From: Chryseobacterium pennae
GTDB lineage: Bacteria > Bacteroidota > Bacteroidia > Flavobacteriales > Weeksellaceae
Assembly (NCBI RefSeq): GCF_003385515.1
Contig: NZ_QNVT01000022.1
Span: forward strand, 1-64,000
Length of the DNA: 64,000 nt
Direction: 5' to 3'
Position numbers and translations under genes: made by a program. The notes under the pieces were generated by a model, which worked only from the letters and a program-made list of their open reading frames with translations, made no database searches and was not told where the DNA came from. Position 1 is the stretch's first letter, and every line of letters begins with the position of its first letter. Shown here piece by piece: positions 8,663-17,991 of this stretch.

Positions 8663-10234
8663 TTATTTTGTCTTCCTGTTTTCTTTGTTTGCTTCAGAAA
8701 GGTTTTTGAATTCTTTTTCAGTGGCTTCCTTTCCTTCAAAGTAATACTTGATCTTCCGGATGCCGTCACTGGTCGTGTAGGTAGATTTTCCATGCATCTT
8801 TTCGTCCTTCCAGCTTATCTCATTGGTGCTTTTTTTCTCATACCAAACGGACCTTATTTTCTTTCCATTATCATCATATTCTGTTTCAGAATAGATAAAA
8901 GGAGTACCATCCTGTTCATAATTGAAATACTTATGAACCCCTATCCGATGACCGTCTTTAAAGTGGTCAACATGAATGACCTTTCCCTCTTTGTTATAAT
9001 AGGTAGTATCAAAATTTGCATTTTTTACGGATTGCGTTTTGCCATCAGAGAAATAAATGATTTCCTTGATGAATTTATCATTCTCATAATAGGCTTCGCT
9101 TTGAAGGTTTCCCTTATCATCATAATATTTGTTGGAAATCTTTTTGCCATGGTCGAAGTTTTCCTGGCTCTTTAGGTAGTCCTTCTGATAAAGTTCCTTG
9201 GCTCCATGCAGTTGGTCATCTTTATAGTTTGTAACATTAGCGAGTTCTCCACTGGGATAGTAGTTCTTCCAGGTTCCTGTTTTCTTTCCGGTGCTGTCAT
9301 AGTACTCTTCTGATTTTATTTTTCCAACATCGTAATAATTTTTATGAGTTCCTATTGGTTTGCCGAAGCTGAATAGATTTCTGGAAAGAAGTTCCCCGCT
9401 CTTATTGTATTTTTCTACATAGCCATTGAATTGATTGTTGAAATAAGTAGCGAAGAATCTTTTGACACGTTGTGGCTTTTTCTTCTCTGTTTTTTTATCC
9501 GTCTGAATCTTTACATCTGTAGGAGTATCAACGCTGTATAAAGTATAAGGTCCGTTTTTGATATCTCTTTCAATGATGCTATATCCTACAAGAGAGGTTC
9601 CATTGTAGGAAAGCTCAACCTGCCCTTTCTTGAAGTCAGAAGGATAGGTGATGGTAAGGTTATCATTGGAGATGGAAACAGGACCAATAATTTTACCATT
9701 ACTATAGTTCCCTTGAATAATATATTCCTTTGGCTCATAACGTTCCTCTGGATCGGTGAAATATACCTTTTTGATTCCATGCTTCAGGTTGTTCTTGTAG
9801 GGAACTTCGGAATAGAGTTTTCCGGATTCGCTGTATAGCTTGTATAACCCATCCAGCTTCCCATTTTTATAAGAGATCTCCTGAAAAAGTATTCCGCCTG
9901 GATAATAAATCTTCTTTATGCCATCAATCATTTTGTTCTTGAAAGGAGTAGTGGAATAGAAGTTCCTGGACAAGACAGTATTTACTTCAATTTTATCAGA
10001 TTTTTCAATATTTTCCTTTAACCCGGGATAATCTTTTTCAATATGGTTAAGGTCCGTCAGAAAGTCTTCCGGAGTGAACATCTTATCTTTGAAGAATGCA
10101 TCTTCATAGGCTTTGGTTATTTCCTTACTGAGAACCGAATAGGAAATCACTTCAGAATCATAATCATAGTAACTCTGGGCAGTTGCAAGGCTTGTCGTAA
10201 AAATGAAAAGTAGACTGTATTTTTTGAATTTCAT
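8663..10234 (-). CDS. Secreted YwqK/MORN_2-repeat protein
   Basis: The 523-residue protein has a Sec signal peptide (ending LATAQS) and many 20-25-residue repeats of the form YxSGxLxxxxxYxxGxxxG, for example WKNYYPSGELANVTNYKDD. This matches the family databases call YwqK antitoxin-like. That label comes from a Bacillus protein and does not establish a toxin-antitoxin role here. The gene is 3 bp downstream of the WG-repeat gene, so the two secreted repeat proteins form one operon. The role is probably in the envelope. Confidence 0.8.
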   Translation of the reverse strand: MKFKKYSLLFIFTTSLATAQSYYDYDSEVISYSVLSKEITKAYEDAFFKDKMFTPEDFLTDLNHIEKDYPGLKENIEKSDKIEVNTVLSRNFYSTTPFKNKMIDGIKKIYYPGGILFQEISYKNGKLDGLYKLYSESGKLYSEVPYKNNLKHGIKKVYFTDPEERYEPKEYIIQGNYSNGKIIGPVSISNDNLTITYPSDFKKGQVELSYNGTSLVGYSIIERDIKNGPYTLYSVDTPTDVKIQTDKKTEKKKPQRVKRFFATYFNNQFNGYVEKYNKSGELLSRNLFSFGKPIGTHKNYYDVGKIKSEEYYDSTGKKTGTWKNYYPSGELANVTNYKDDQLHGAKELYQKDYLKSQENFDHGKKISNKYYDDKGNLQSEAYYENDKFIKEIIYFSDGKTQSVKNANFDTTYYNKEGKVIHVDHFKDGHRIGVHKYFNYEQDGTPFIYSETEYDDNGKKIRSVWYEKKSTNEISWKDEKMHGKSTYTTSDGIRKIKYYFEGKEATEKEFKNLSEANKENRKTK

Positions 10235-10237
10235 GGT

Positions 10238-11905
10238 TTAGTTTTTAAAATAAAGTTGACCTTGTTTGTTGGCGAAGCCCAATGATTTTCCTTTCTCATC
10301 TTCCAGCATGATCAACATTGTTCCTTGTGGAATTCCAGCCGACGTATATTGGCTGCTTCGGTAAGGGTAGCTCATCAGGACATTACGGATAGGGTAGGAA
10401 AAGACAGGTTCAACTAAATTGTTTTCGGTACTGCCGTTGGGGATAACGGGTTTCAGTAATCCATATTTTCCATCTTTTTTGATTTGAAGAAAACTTCCCG
10501 AGCCATAGGTTACCTTTTTATTGACAATTTCATCATACATAGGCTGAAGGATGTATTTACCAAGAGGGTTTACAACTCCATATTTTCCATCCTTAATAAC
10601 GGTCCAGTTGTTATAATTGTCGCTATAGAAAGTATCATTGAGGATGACATCATCAAATTCATCAGGAAAAATCATCTCTTGTAGATTATTAATCAGCCTA
10701 TACTTCATTTTCCCATTCTTTTTGTTTCCTAACAAGAAGATCTGTCCATAGTATCGGGAATCGGATCCGGGGCTTATTACTTTAATCGTTTCAAATTCTG
10801 TAGGCTTCTTCTCACTGATAAGAATTTGGTTCCTATCTTTATGGGTAAAGGTCATATAGCTATAATATGTATAGATGGTATCACCCACTTTTTTCTGTGG
10901 CAAACCGCTCAGACTTTCAATCTTAATGCCTTTTGAGCCTCTTGGAAGTTTCACTCTTCTGGTTACCTTCTCATTTTTTACCTGGTTATAATGATAAGTG
11001 ACATACGGAAAATCATTCTCTATCGAATACGAAACCCCTACCTGTATAGGTTGTTTCTTTACTTCCTGATATCCTGAATCATTGGAATCTTTTTTCCCTG
11101 TTGAAGGCGGCGGTGGCGGAGCATAAGATGGGGCCCTTACCCCTTCATCATAATCCCTGTATACTTCATAAACGGCAGTTGGTTGCTTTATGGTTTCCTG
11201 ATTTGAACTTCCAAAATAATCTCTATTACGATTAGTATTCTTTACAATTCTTTCATTGAAGTTCTTAGAGGTAACTGGTTCCAGCTTATTATCACGGATC
11301 GTCATCCTTACTTCAGACAATGGATCGGTTTCGTTTTTTCGGTATCTGATATCAAGTTCATAGGCATCTCTGTTTTCCACAACGGAAATAGAATAGTAAT
11401 CCTTAAAGACATATTGGGCAATCTTATGTTCTTTTGGGTCCCAGACGAAAAAATCTTCCTTCATGTTTTCATTCAGAACATGGAAAATAAAGCTGGTACC
11501 AAATTTTTCTCCCATCCACATGGAAATGACAGGGTTTTCGGTAATCTTTGTACCCTCTTTATCCAAAATGACTCTACTTTTTTTATCATTGTCATATTCC
11601 GCAATGATGAAACCTTTATAAGTAGGAAAGATATTCTTGAATTCAGGAAGGAGGACTTCTTTTCCACTCAATAACATTCCTTTTTTTCCATCTTTGAAGG
11701 TATGAAGAAAGTTGAAGTCATAATGATCCTGCTCATTGAACTGAAGGGAATCAAATTTTGGAGCAATGATTTCACTGCCGGCATAATTGGAAACTCCCCA
11801 CAGATTTCCATCCCTGTAAGGAATATACAATTCCTGTGCATAGACAGATATACTTAAAAGAGAAAGTGAAAAAAAAGTAAATTTTCTTGAAAATATGAAT
11901 TTCAT
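10238..11905 (-). CDS. Secreted WG-repeat protein
   Basis: The ATG at 11905 gives 555 residues; the frame also opens at a TTG six codons earlier, which is less likely. A signal peptide (ends ISVYAQ) is followed by WG-type repeats such as YRDGNLWGVSNYAGSEIIAP and DGKYGVVNPLGKYILQP. A proline-rich linker (APPPPPSTG) lies in the middle. WG repeats form beta-propeller-like modules with no known enzymatic role. A weak -7 box (TATTTTTG, 11921-11928) would give an almost leaderless transcript. Confidence 0.82.
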   Translation of the reverse strand: MKFIFSRKFTFFSLSLLSISVYAQELYIPYRDGNLWGVSNYAGSEIIAPKFDSLQFNEQDHYDFNFLHTFKDGKKGMLLSGKEVLLPEFKNIFPTYKGFIIAEYDNDKKSRVILDKEGTKITENPVISMWMGEKFGTSFIFHVLNENMKEDFFVWDPKEHKIAQYVFKDYYSISVVENRDAYELDIRYRKNETDPLSEVRMTIRDNKLEPVTSKNFNERIVKNTNRNRDYFGSSNQETIKQPTAVYEVYRDYDEGVRAPSYAPPPPPSTGKKDSNDSGYQEVKKQPIQVGVSYSIENDFPYVTYHYNQVKNEKVTRRVKLPRGSKGIKIESLSGLPQKKVGDTIYTYYSYMTFTHKDRNQILISEKKPTEFETIKVISPGSDSRYYGQIFLLGNKKNGKMKYRLINNLQEMIFPDEFDDVILNDTFYSDNYNNWTVIKDGKYGVVNPLGKYILQPMYDEIVNKKVTYGSGSFLQIKKDGKYGLLKPVIPNGSTENNLVEPVFSYPIRNVLMSYPYRSSQYTSAGIPQGTMLIMLEDEKGKSLGFANKQGQLYFKN

Positions 11906-11983
11906 TTTTTTAGTTTTTTGCAAAAATAGTTTAATTTATTCGTTGTAGAAGCCTATTGTGAAGGTTCTTAAATGCTTTTTTTC

Positions 11984-13042
11984 CTACAAATAAAGAGCTT
12001 CACGGATATCAATCAGAATCTTTAAGGATTTTTGTGTATCAGGATAATCCTGAAGGCCAGAAATAGTATATTGTTCCTCAATGGATTGAATAAGGGTTTC
12101 AGCTTTTTGCATCACTGCTTCATACGGCCAGTTTCCAGCTTTGATATCCAGTAATTCCTCCCGGTTTTCTACATGGATTTGAAGAGTTTGTTTTTTGAAT
12201 ATCTGTTCACACGACTGCAATAACCGGATGGTGTGCATCATATTCTTGCTGTCGTAGTTCTGTCCATGATTATGGTTGACGTTGTATCGGTTCTCATTGC
12301 GTTCCTCAACCCATTTCCAATATTCCCTGTAGTCTTTACAGTAAGTGGAGTAGGCATCGAAGTTACAGAACAGGTAAGCATCGGGCTTTTCATCCTTTGG
12401 AACAGAAGATACCGAAACCTGATTCGCTTCTTCATGCTGAATAATTCCTTTATACCCCAATGTTTGAGATTCATCATAAAATAATGCAAACGTCCCTTTG
12501 GTATGGTCAATGCTTGTTAAGCCACATTTTTCCTGAAATTTTCCGTTTTCCAAAAACCATTTTTTCAAAGGAACAGAACCTTGTCCATCCAGAATAAAAC
12601 AGAAGTCAAGAACAGATTTTCTTTCTTTGTCTATAGGATTCAGGATCTTTTTGTTAAGACCTTTCGCCTTTTTAATTTGGGAAATGGCATATCCTGCAAA
12701 AGTGTCTTTGCATAACTTAGAAAGAAAGTCTTCAGTTTTCAGCAGATCCATCAACGGATGTTTATGTAAAATACACTCTTCAGGAGTTGCCAGCACTTCC
12801 AGAATATTAGGATTGTTCTTTTGCAATAGCTCCACAAACCTTCCAATTTCATAATAGGTAATATCATTCGTTTCATTGGAAATCTGTGGAATATAGTTCA
12901 GCCCAAAGAAATCTTCCTTCGGCAGATAATACACGCCACGGATATCCGTATCCGAAGTTTCCGTTGCCAGGCCGAAAGCCCGGCTTCCGGAGATGGCTTC
13001 GAAGAGGAGGAGGTTTTTATTTTTGAGGTCTTGGATGGTCAT
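11984..13042 (-). CDS. Predicted nucleotidyltransferase (YcgL-type, DNA polymerase beta superfamily)
   Basis: The 352-residue protein opens with the nucleotidyltransferase motif ISGSRAFGLA followed by SDTDIRGVYYLP, which supplies the GS loop and the metal-binding D-x-D. The long C-terminal part is helical and contains a second conserved block (HTIRLLQSCEQI). Proteins of this family are repeatedly found beside RtcB and are thought to add nucleotides to RNA ends. It is the last gene of the operon that starts at 15217 and shares a promoter motif with rtcB. Confidence 0.85.
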   Translation of the reverse strand: MTIQDLKNKNLLLFEAISGSRAFGLATETSDTDIRGVYYLPKEDFFGLNYIPQISNETNDITYYEIGRFVELLQKNNPNILEVLATPEECILHKHPLMDLLKTEDFLSKLCKDTFAGYAISQIKKAKGLNKKILNPIDKERKSVLDFCFILDGQGSVPLKKWFLENGKFQEKCGLTSIDHTKGTFALFYDESQTLGYKGIIQHEEANQVSVSSVPKDEKPDAYLFCNFDAYSTYCKDYREYWKWVEERNENRYNVNHNHGQNYDSKNMMHTIRLLQSCEQIFKKQTLQIHVENREELLDIKAGNWPYEAVMQKAETLIQSIEEQYTISGLQDYPDTQKSLKILIDIREALYL

Positions 13043-13070
13043 TTTAATTATTCAAATAATATTTTTTAAA

Positions 13071-13802
13071 TTAGTTTTTAATACAGCTATTGACAACAAC
13101 TTCCAGTGCTTTTTCTGCATCACAGGCATATAATCCTGAGCACCATGCCGGATTAGCTTCAATTAATGCCCAGCCTTTTCCTTTGATGATTCCAAAATCT
13201 AATACAATAGCATTGGGTAATGTTGAAGAATATTTCTGGATAAAGCGGTTGAAAAACTCAAACATATCATGCTCTTCAGTTTCAGATAATGGATTTGTAT
13301 CAAAGCTATTGTTTCTCCAATAAGAAGAATATGTTTTTATTTCATTATTAAATACAAAGCATCTTACTTCAAGTTCCCATTCTACTATTTCTGAGGTGAA
13401 AACGTTCGAGTTCAAATCTACAGTATCAAAACCTTTGATGTCTGTCAAGTTATGATAAACTCCTGCTTTAAAACTTTTAAAGTCAGAACATTTAATGAAT
13501 ATATCTCGTTCTTGCAGAAAGTCTCCTAATTGCCCATAGGTAATTTTACGATGGGTAAATTCTTCTGAAATTTCAGCAAGCCAGTTATCCTTTGGTTTTG
13601 TTAAGGTCAGATTACATTGTTCAGCAACAATTTCGGAGTAGATATCTTCACCATAAACAGCAATTACATCTGAACGAAACTCTTCAGGGACGTTCCATTT
13701 TGCGTTGAAACGGCTCAGTTCATATGATGAATTGAGCGATGCTTTTTTAAGATTATTGCTGTCTTCCGTATACATAGGAGAGAGTGCGATTATATTTTTC
13801 AT
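13071..13802 (-). CDS. ATP-grasp domain protein (DUF4343-like)
   Basis: The 243-residue protein ends with an ATP-grasp core: WELEVRCFVFNNEIKTYSSY, then AIVLDFGIIKGKGWALIEANPAW, with the metal-binding D and E-x-N. DUF4343-type ATP-grasp proteins join a carboxylate to an amine or thiol using ATP; no substrate is known. It sits 19 bp after an unknown gene and 28 bp before a nucleotidyltransferase gene, so it is part of the same transcript. In this context it may modify RNA, a protein of the repair pathway or a small signal molecule (inference). Confidence 0.75.
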   Translation of the reverse strand: MKNIIALSPMYTEDSNNLKKASLNSSYELSRFNAKWNVPEEFRSDVIAVYGEDIYSEIVAEQCNLTLTKPKDNWLAEISEEFTHRKITYGQLGDFLQERDIFIKCSDFKSFKAGVYHNLTDIKGFDTVDLNSNVFTSEIVEWELEVRCFVFNNEIKTYSSYWRNNSFDTNPLSETEEHDMFEFFNRFIQKYSSTLPNAIVLDFGIIKGKGWALIEANPAWCSGLYACDAEKALEVVVNSCIKN

Positions 13803-13821
13803 TTGATGTTATTTAATAAGA

Positions 13822-14457
13822 TTAATAGTGTTTTGACTGCCTGTCCAAAGATTCTCTAATAACCTCTGCTAAAGGTCTAAACTGAGTAAGAATTTTGTGT
13901 TTTATTCCTGCTGTTGTTATGGGAGATGAGATGCTAATTGCTATATTTCCTTTTTCTTCTTTGTTGATAATCAGGTGATCATAATCTCCAAGGTCCATGG
14001 TGATGATCAATTCATCTCCGGATTTTGTGAACTCTTCATAACAACTGTTGATAAAATTAAAAGAAGGATTTGTTCTGTCAAAACAATTTTCTTTGATACG
14101 GAATTCATAGACTGCATCATCAAGCTGCTCTGATAATTCAGTCAAATCCACATCCTGTCCATGAATTTCTTTGTATCTGGTAACAACCAGTTCAATAAAG
14201 GCTTCTGTATAGAAAATGATAAAGCTATCATCATCTACATACCAAAAAATACTATAAAAATAATTGTTTTTAGGAAGGTTATATTTTTTGAAAGTTTCAA
14301 TCACTGATAGAGGGACTTCAAGTCCTATTTCTTCTTTTAAGAGCTGAGCTCTTTCAATAAATTCATGTATTTTTTCTTTCTCTTGAGGAGCTGCTTTTTC
14401 AGTTTTTTTGAGGGAAATTTGGATGTCCTTCTTTCTAAAAAAATTAAATATTTTCAT
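13822..14457 (-). CDS. Uncharacterised protein in the nucleotidyltransferase operon
   Basis: I do not recognise this 211-residue protein. It has a basic, Lys-rich N-terminus (residues 1-30), no signal peptide and no membrane segment, so it is probably cytoplasmic. The central part has an acidic patch (YVDDDSFIIFYTEAF). The gene starts 10 bp after the first nucleotidyltransferase gene and is followed by the ATP-grasp gene after 19 bp, so a role in the same process is likely. Confidence 0.6.
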   Translation of the reverse strand: MKIFNFFRKKDIQISLKKTEKAAPQEKEKIHEFIERAQLLKEEIGLEVPLSVIETFKKYNLPKNNYFYSIFWYVDDDSFIIFYTEAFIELVVTRYKEIHGQDVDLTELSEQLDDAVYEFRIKENCFDRTNPSFNFINSCYEEFTKSGDELIITMDLGDYDHLIINKEEKGNIAISISSPITTAGIKHKILTQFRPLAEVIRESLDRQSKHY

Positions 14458-14467
14458 TTGTCTTTCT

Positions 14468-15217
14468 TTAAAGTTTTAATATCTCCCTAAAAACCCTCTC
14501 CATCTCCTTCTTGTCAGCATTTCCACCTCTCAAACCCTTTGACTTTTCCTCATTATAAGTGATCGTTTTCTCCAAAAACTCAAACAATTCCCAATCATTC
14601 GGGTGATAATAAGCTTCTCCCTTCGTTGCTTTTAGGGCTACGAGATTTTCTATTTTTGTTCTGGTTTCATTGTCTACTAAAACAAGCAGTTCACTGAACA
14701 ATACAGGTGGAACTGTTCCTTTTTCTATGATCCACTTTCCGGTTAAGGCAGTTCGCAGACAATAAAAATAACTTTTTAATTTTACTTCATCACTTCTGCA
14801 GGCTTCCAGGTATTTTTTGCTCATGCTTAAATAATGATAGGAAACCGCTACCGGAGAAAAGCAAGCATCAGCCAATGGTTTGAAAAGCTCCACAAACTTT
14901 GCGTTTTCTGTATAAATGATAGGCGAGTAGAACCAACTCAGTAAAGCGGCATTCGATTTAAGCAAAAGGTGAAAAGTCTTTCTGAGATCCCATCCGGAAC
15001 CATCCAGGTCATCTTCGGTCATAAATTCTATCGTTTCATCCTTATCCCAAGGCGAAAGATACCAGTCTTTTTCATGGCGGTATATAAAACGTATGTCATA
15101 ATCACTGTCAGGAGAGGCAAAACCCCACGCTCTGCTTCCGGATTCAACGGCAAGAAGGACTTCTACGCCTCGTGTTACCTCCACTTCTTTTATTTTTTCT
15201 TTTATTTTTGGTGTCAT
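14468..15217 (-). CDS. Predicted nucleotidyltransferase (YcgL-type), first gene of the operon
   Basis: The ATG at 15217 gives 249 residues; the frame also opens at a TTG three codons upstream. The active-site region is VESGSRAWGFASPDSDYDIRF, with GS and D-x-D as in the family. It is related to the 352-residue enzyme three genes downstream but shorter. Its promoter (15235-15272) is nearly the same as the rtcB promoter, including the AAAACA just before the start codon, which supports this start and joint control with RNA ligation. Confidence 0.87.
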   Translation of the reverse strand: MTPKIKEKIKEVEVTRGVEVLLAVESGSRAWGFASPDSDYDIRFIYRHEKDWYLSPWDKDETIEFMTEDDLDGSGWDLRKTFHLLLKSNAALLSWFYSPIIYTENAKFVELFKPLADACFSPVAVSYHYLSMSKKYLEACRSDEVKLKSYFYCLRTALTGKWIIEKGTVPPVLFSELLVLVDNETRTKIENLVALKATKGEAYYHPNDWELFEFLEKTITYNEEKSKGLRGGNADKKEMERVFREILKL

Positions 15218-15234
15218 TGTTTTCAATTTTATAT

Positions 15235-15272
15235 TGCAAAGTAATGATGATTGTGCGCAATGTTCTTACGTA
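15235..15272 (-). promoter_or_regulatory. Shared promoter/operator of the nucleotidyltransferase operon
   Basis: On the minus strand an imperfect inverted repeat, TACGTAA-GAACA-TTGCGCA (15254-15272), is followed 10 bp later by TTACTTTGCA (15235-15244), which resembles the TAnnTTTG -7 box. The rtcB promoter has TACGCAA-AACTA-TTGCGCA and the same TTACTTTGCA, again 10 bp apart. Identical spacing and sequence at two loci in one neighbourhood point to a common regulator, most simply the WYL protein at 22114-23133. Confidence 0.65.
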
Positions 15273-15432
15273 GTTGTTTTGAGTTTGAGAATGGAGGGGG
15301 TATAATATTTTTATTACAATATAAAAGAATCTTACGCTCAAACACTCCAAGCCTAAAGGTTTAAATGTTGTCAAGGTTTTTCAACAGTCTCAAATCTAAA
15401 ATATAGTTCTCAGCTTCCTTTTCGCGGTTCTT

Positions 15433-15460
15433 GTCTCTCATCTCTTCGTCTATTATCTAT
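15433..15460 (+). repeat. 28-bp dispersed repeat, copy 2
   Basis: It is identical to 7265-7292 in inverted orientation. It lies in the 336-bp gap between the nucleotidyltransferase operon and cobT. Apart from this repeat and the promoter at 15235-15272 I see no gene there, and no cobalamin riboswitch B12 box. Confidence 0.8.
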
Positions 15461-15553
15461 TTTCTCCTTAATACATCCTTCATCCATTACCCGGAATACC
15501 CCTTATTTCACTAATATTGCACTTTCTCTATTTAACATAACTACTTTATACCC

Positions 15554-16558
15554 ATGTTGACAACCGAACTACAGCATAAAATTGATTTCAAGACAAAACC
15601 TTTAGGCGCATTAGGACATCTGGAACATCTTGCCCACAGAATTGGGATGGTTCAAAATACTACTTCACCCCAATTATCGAATCCTCATCTGGTGGTCTTT
15701 GCCGCCGATCATGGGATTGCAACAGCAGGAGTAAGCGCCTATCCGCAGGAGGTAACCTATCAGATGGTGATGAATTTTCTGGGTGGTGGAGCGGCTATTA
15801 ATGTATTTTGCAGACAGCATAATATTGAAATTAAGATTGTAGATGCCGGAGTCAACTTTGATTTTCCGGAAGGGTTGGAGCTAATCGATAAAAAAATCAG
15901 AAAATCCAGCCGTAATATTTTGGAGGAACCAGCGATGACTTCAGAAGAATATCAAAAGGCTTTGCAGAATGGAAACTCGGTAGTGGCAGAGATTGCTGAA
16001 ACAGGCTGTAATATCATCGGTTTTGGTGAAATGGGAATTGGGAATACTTCCGCTTCTTCTCTGATGATGAGTAAACTATTTGATATTCCCATTGCTAGCT
16101 GTATTGGCCGTGGAACAGGATTGAATGATGATCAGCTGCAGAATAAGATCAGTATTTTATCAGCTGCCATAGAGCAATATCCTGGTGTTAAAACCCCGGA
16201 CGAAATTGCCCGGACTTTTGGCGGGCTGGAAATTGTGCAGATGATGGGTGCGATGGAAGAGGCCTTCCGTCAGAATATGCTGATCATGGTAGACGGATTT
16301 ATTGCTACCATTGCAGTGGCCACGGCATGGAAAAAGAATCCTGAGATTCTGAAAAACTGTATATTCTGTCATGTAAGTGATGAGAATGCCCACCTTCAGC
16401 TTCTTGATTTACTAGGCCAGAAAGCTTTATTGAACCTTAATTTACGTTTGGGTGAAGGTACAGGCTGTGCATTGGCGTATCCGCTTATTAAAAGTGCAGT
16501 CAATTTCCTGAATGAAATGTCCAGTTTTGAAGATGCTCACGTTTCAAATAAAGAATAA
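15554..16558 (+). CDS. cobT: Nicotinate-nucleotide--dimethylbenzimidazole phosphoribosyltransferase
   Basis: The 334-residue protein carries the CobT signatures FAADHGIA near the N-terminus, GFGEMGIGNTSASS in the middle and LGEGTGCALAYP near the C-terminus, which holds the catalytic Glu. It makes alpha-ribazole phosphate from the lower-ligand base and nicotinate mononucleotide in cobalamin nucleotide-loop assembly. Its stop codon abuts the cobS start. Confidence 0.95.
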   Translation: MLTTELQHKIDFKTKPLGALGHLEHLAHRIGMVQNTTSPQLSNPHLVVFAADHGIATAGVSAYPQEVTYQMVMNFLGGGAAINVFCRQHNIEIKIVDAGVNFDFPEGLELIDKKIRKSSRNILEEPAMTSEEYQKALQNGNSVVAEIAETGCNIIGFGEMGIGNTSASSLMMSKLFDIPIASCIGRGTGLNDDQLQNKISILSAAIEQYPGVKTPDEIARTFGGLEIVQMMGAMEEAFRQNMLIMVDGFIATIAVATAWKKNPEILKNCIFCHVSDENAHLQLLDLLGQKALLNLNLRLGEGTGCALAYPLIKSAVNFLNEMSSFEDAHVSNKE

Positions 16559-17341
16559 ATGAAGACTTTAAAGAATGAACTGATCTATTTTGCAACGGCA
16601 CTGATGTTCTTCACCAGAATTCCCGTTCCGTTCACTATTCCGTATTCCGGTGAGATCATGAATAAATCCCAGAAATATTTCGCATGGATCGGATTGTTGG
16701 TAGGGGTGATTAATGCAGGGATTTTATACCTTTCTTCTCAGCTTTTTAATCTTGAAATAGGAATTGTTCTGATGATGATTGGCAGCGTCCTTCTAACCGG
16801 AGCTTTCCATGAGGATGGTTTTACGGATATGTGTGACAGTTTCGGAGGCGGATATGGAAAAGAAAAAATTCTTACCATTATGAAAGACAGCAGGGTAGGA
16901 GCCTATGGAACGATTGGGATTATTTTATTGTTTGCTTTGAAATTCTTCAGTATTCAGGCTTTGGGAACAGTTGATCTGATAAAGACCCTGGGAATTGTTA
17001 TTCTGGCACATACTTCAAGCCGTTTTATTTCAGGAACGATGATTTATACCCATCAGTATGTGACAGATATTGATGTAAGCAAATCAAAGCCTCTGGCGAA
17101 TAAGCCCTTGGATGGTATGGCTCTTTTGGTAAGTTTTATGGGAGTCTTACTTTCCTTTGCCCTAATACCAGACTGGCGCCTGATACTGGCTTTTGCACTG
17201 GCTTATTTAGGGAAGATCTGTATGGGATGGTATTTTAAAAAACATATCGGAGGGTATACCGGAGATTGTCTGGGAGCTGTGCAGCAGGTAACTGAAGTTT
17301 TATTTTACTTAGGAACGATGATTGTATGGAAATTCATCTGA
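16559..17341 (+). CDS. cobS: Adenosylcobinamide-GDP ribazoletransferase
   Basis: This is a 260-residue integral membrane protein with the diagnostic cluster GAFHEDGFTDMCDSFGGG followed by DSRVGAYGTIG. It joins alpha-ribazole to adenosylcobinamide-GDP at the membrane to complete cobalamin. It directly follows cobT without a gap and overlaps cobC by 16 bp, which suggests translational coupling. Confidence 0.95.
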   Translation: MKTLKNELIYFATALMFFTRIPVPFTIPYSGEIMNKSQKYFAWIGLLVGVINAGILYLSSQLFNLEIGIVLMMIGSVLLTGAFHEDGFTDMCDSFGGGYGKEKILTIMKDSRVGAYGTIGIILLFALKFFSIQALGTVDLIKTLGIVILAHTSSRFISGTMIYTHQYVTDIDVSKSKPLANKPLDGMALLVSFMGVLLSFALIPDWRLILAFALAYLGKICMGWYFKKHIGGYTGDCLGAVQQVTEVLFYLGTMIVWKFI

Positions 17342-17880
17342 TTCGTCATACTGCTGTAGATAATCCGGAAAATCTGTGTTATGGATTTGCCGAAATGCCC
17401 TTACGTAAAGATTATTCAGAAGATTTTGAAAGTTTGCATCTGGATAATGATTTTGAGTTAGTGATTTCAAGCCCGGCAAAGCGATGCCGTCTTATGGCAG
17501 AACATTTTAAGTTTAATTATTCAACCGATGAAAGACTTCGGGAAATGAATTTTGGAGACTGGGAGCTGAAAAAATGGACTGATATTCCGGAAGAAGAGAT
17601 CAATCCCTGGTATAAAGATTTTATCCATGTAAAAGCATCAGGTGGAGAAAATCTCCTTGAAATGCAAAGCCGTGTACTCTGTTTTTGGAACGAATTGGTT
17701 ACTAAAAAAGAAGTTGAAAAAGTTCTGATTATTACTCATGCCGGAGTAATCCGTTTAATTCTACAATCAGTGCTGCAGTTTCCCCTAGAAAATATGTTCA
17801 ACATTCAGATTGATTATGGGAAGAAAGTGATTATTGAAGCTAAAGATGATTATTTTTCCATCAAAAAAGTAAATGGATAA
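17326..17880 (+). CDS. cobC: Alpha-ribazole phosphatase (histidine phosphatase family)
   Basis: The 184-residue protein has the histidine phosphatase signature HLIRHTAVDN at its N-terminus, the second active-site His in IITHAGVIR and a conserved REMNFGDWE. Its place directly after cobS makes it the phosphatase that removes the phosphate from alpha-ribazole 5'-phosphate. No cobU or corrin-ring genes are nearby, so these genes probably serve salvage, or the remainder lies elsewhere. Confidence 0.88.
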   Translation: MEIHLIRHTAVDNPENLCYGFAEMPLRKDYSEDFESLHLDNDFELVISSPAKRCRLMAEHFKFNYSTDERLREMNFGDWELKKWTDIPEEEINPWYKDFIHVKASGGENLLEMQSRVLCFWNELVTKKEVEKVLIITHAGVIRLILQSVLQFPLENMFNIQIDYGKKVIIEAKDDYFSIKKVNG

Positions 17881-17961
17881 TAAACATAAATATCTAAAAA
17901 TAAATCTGCTTTATCTGCAAAATCAGCGAGAGATTAAATAAAATTGCTAGTTAAAAGAAAA

Positions 17962-17988
17962 ATGCCGTTCAAATCTATTGAACAGCAT
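17962..17988. terminator. Terminator between cobC and the 584-aa gene
   Basis: An 11-bp stem with one imperfect pair (ATGCCGTTCAA / TTGAACAGCAT) and a 5-nt loop. On the minus strand it is followed by TTTTTCTTTT and starts 3 bp after the stop codon of the 584-residue gene; it could also serve cobC. Confidence 0.75.
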
Positions 17989-17991
17989 ATT

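Noticed and set aside
8663..10234. Toxin-antitoxin system based on the YwqK name
   Set aside because: The protein is a secreted MORN_2-repeat protein; no toxin partner with matching domains is adjacent.
15261..15553. Cobalamin riboswitch upstream of cobT
   Set aside because: No B12-box-like sequence was found in the gap.
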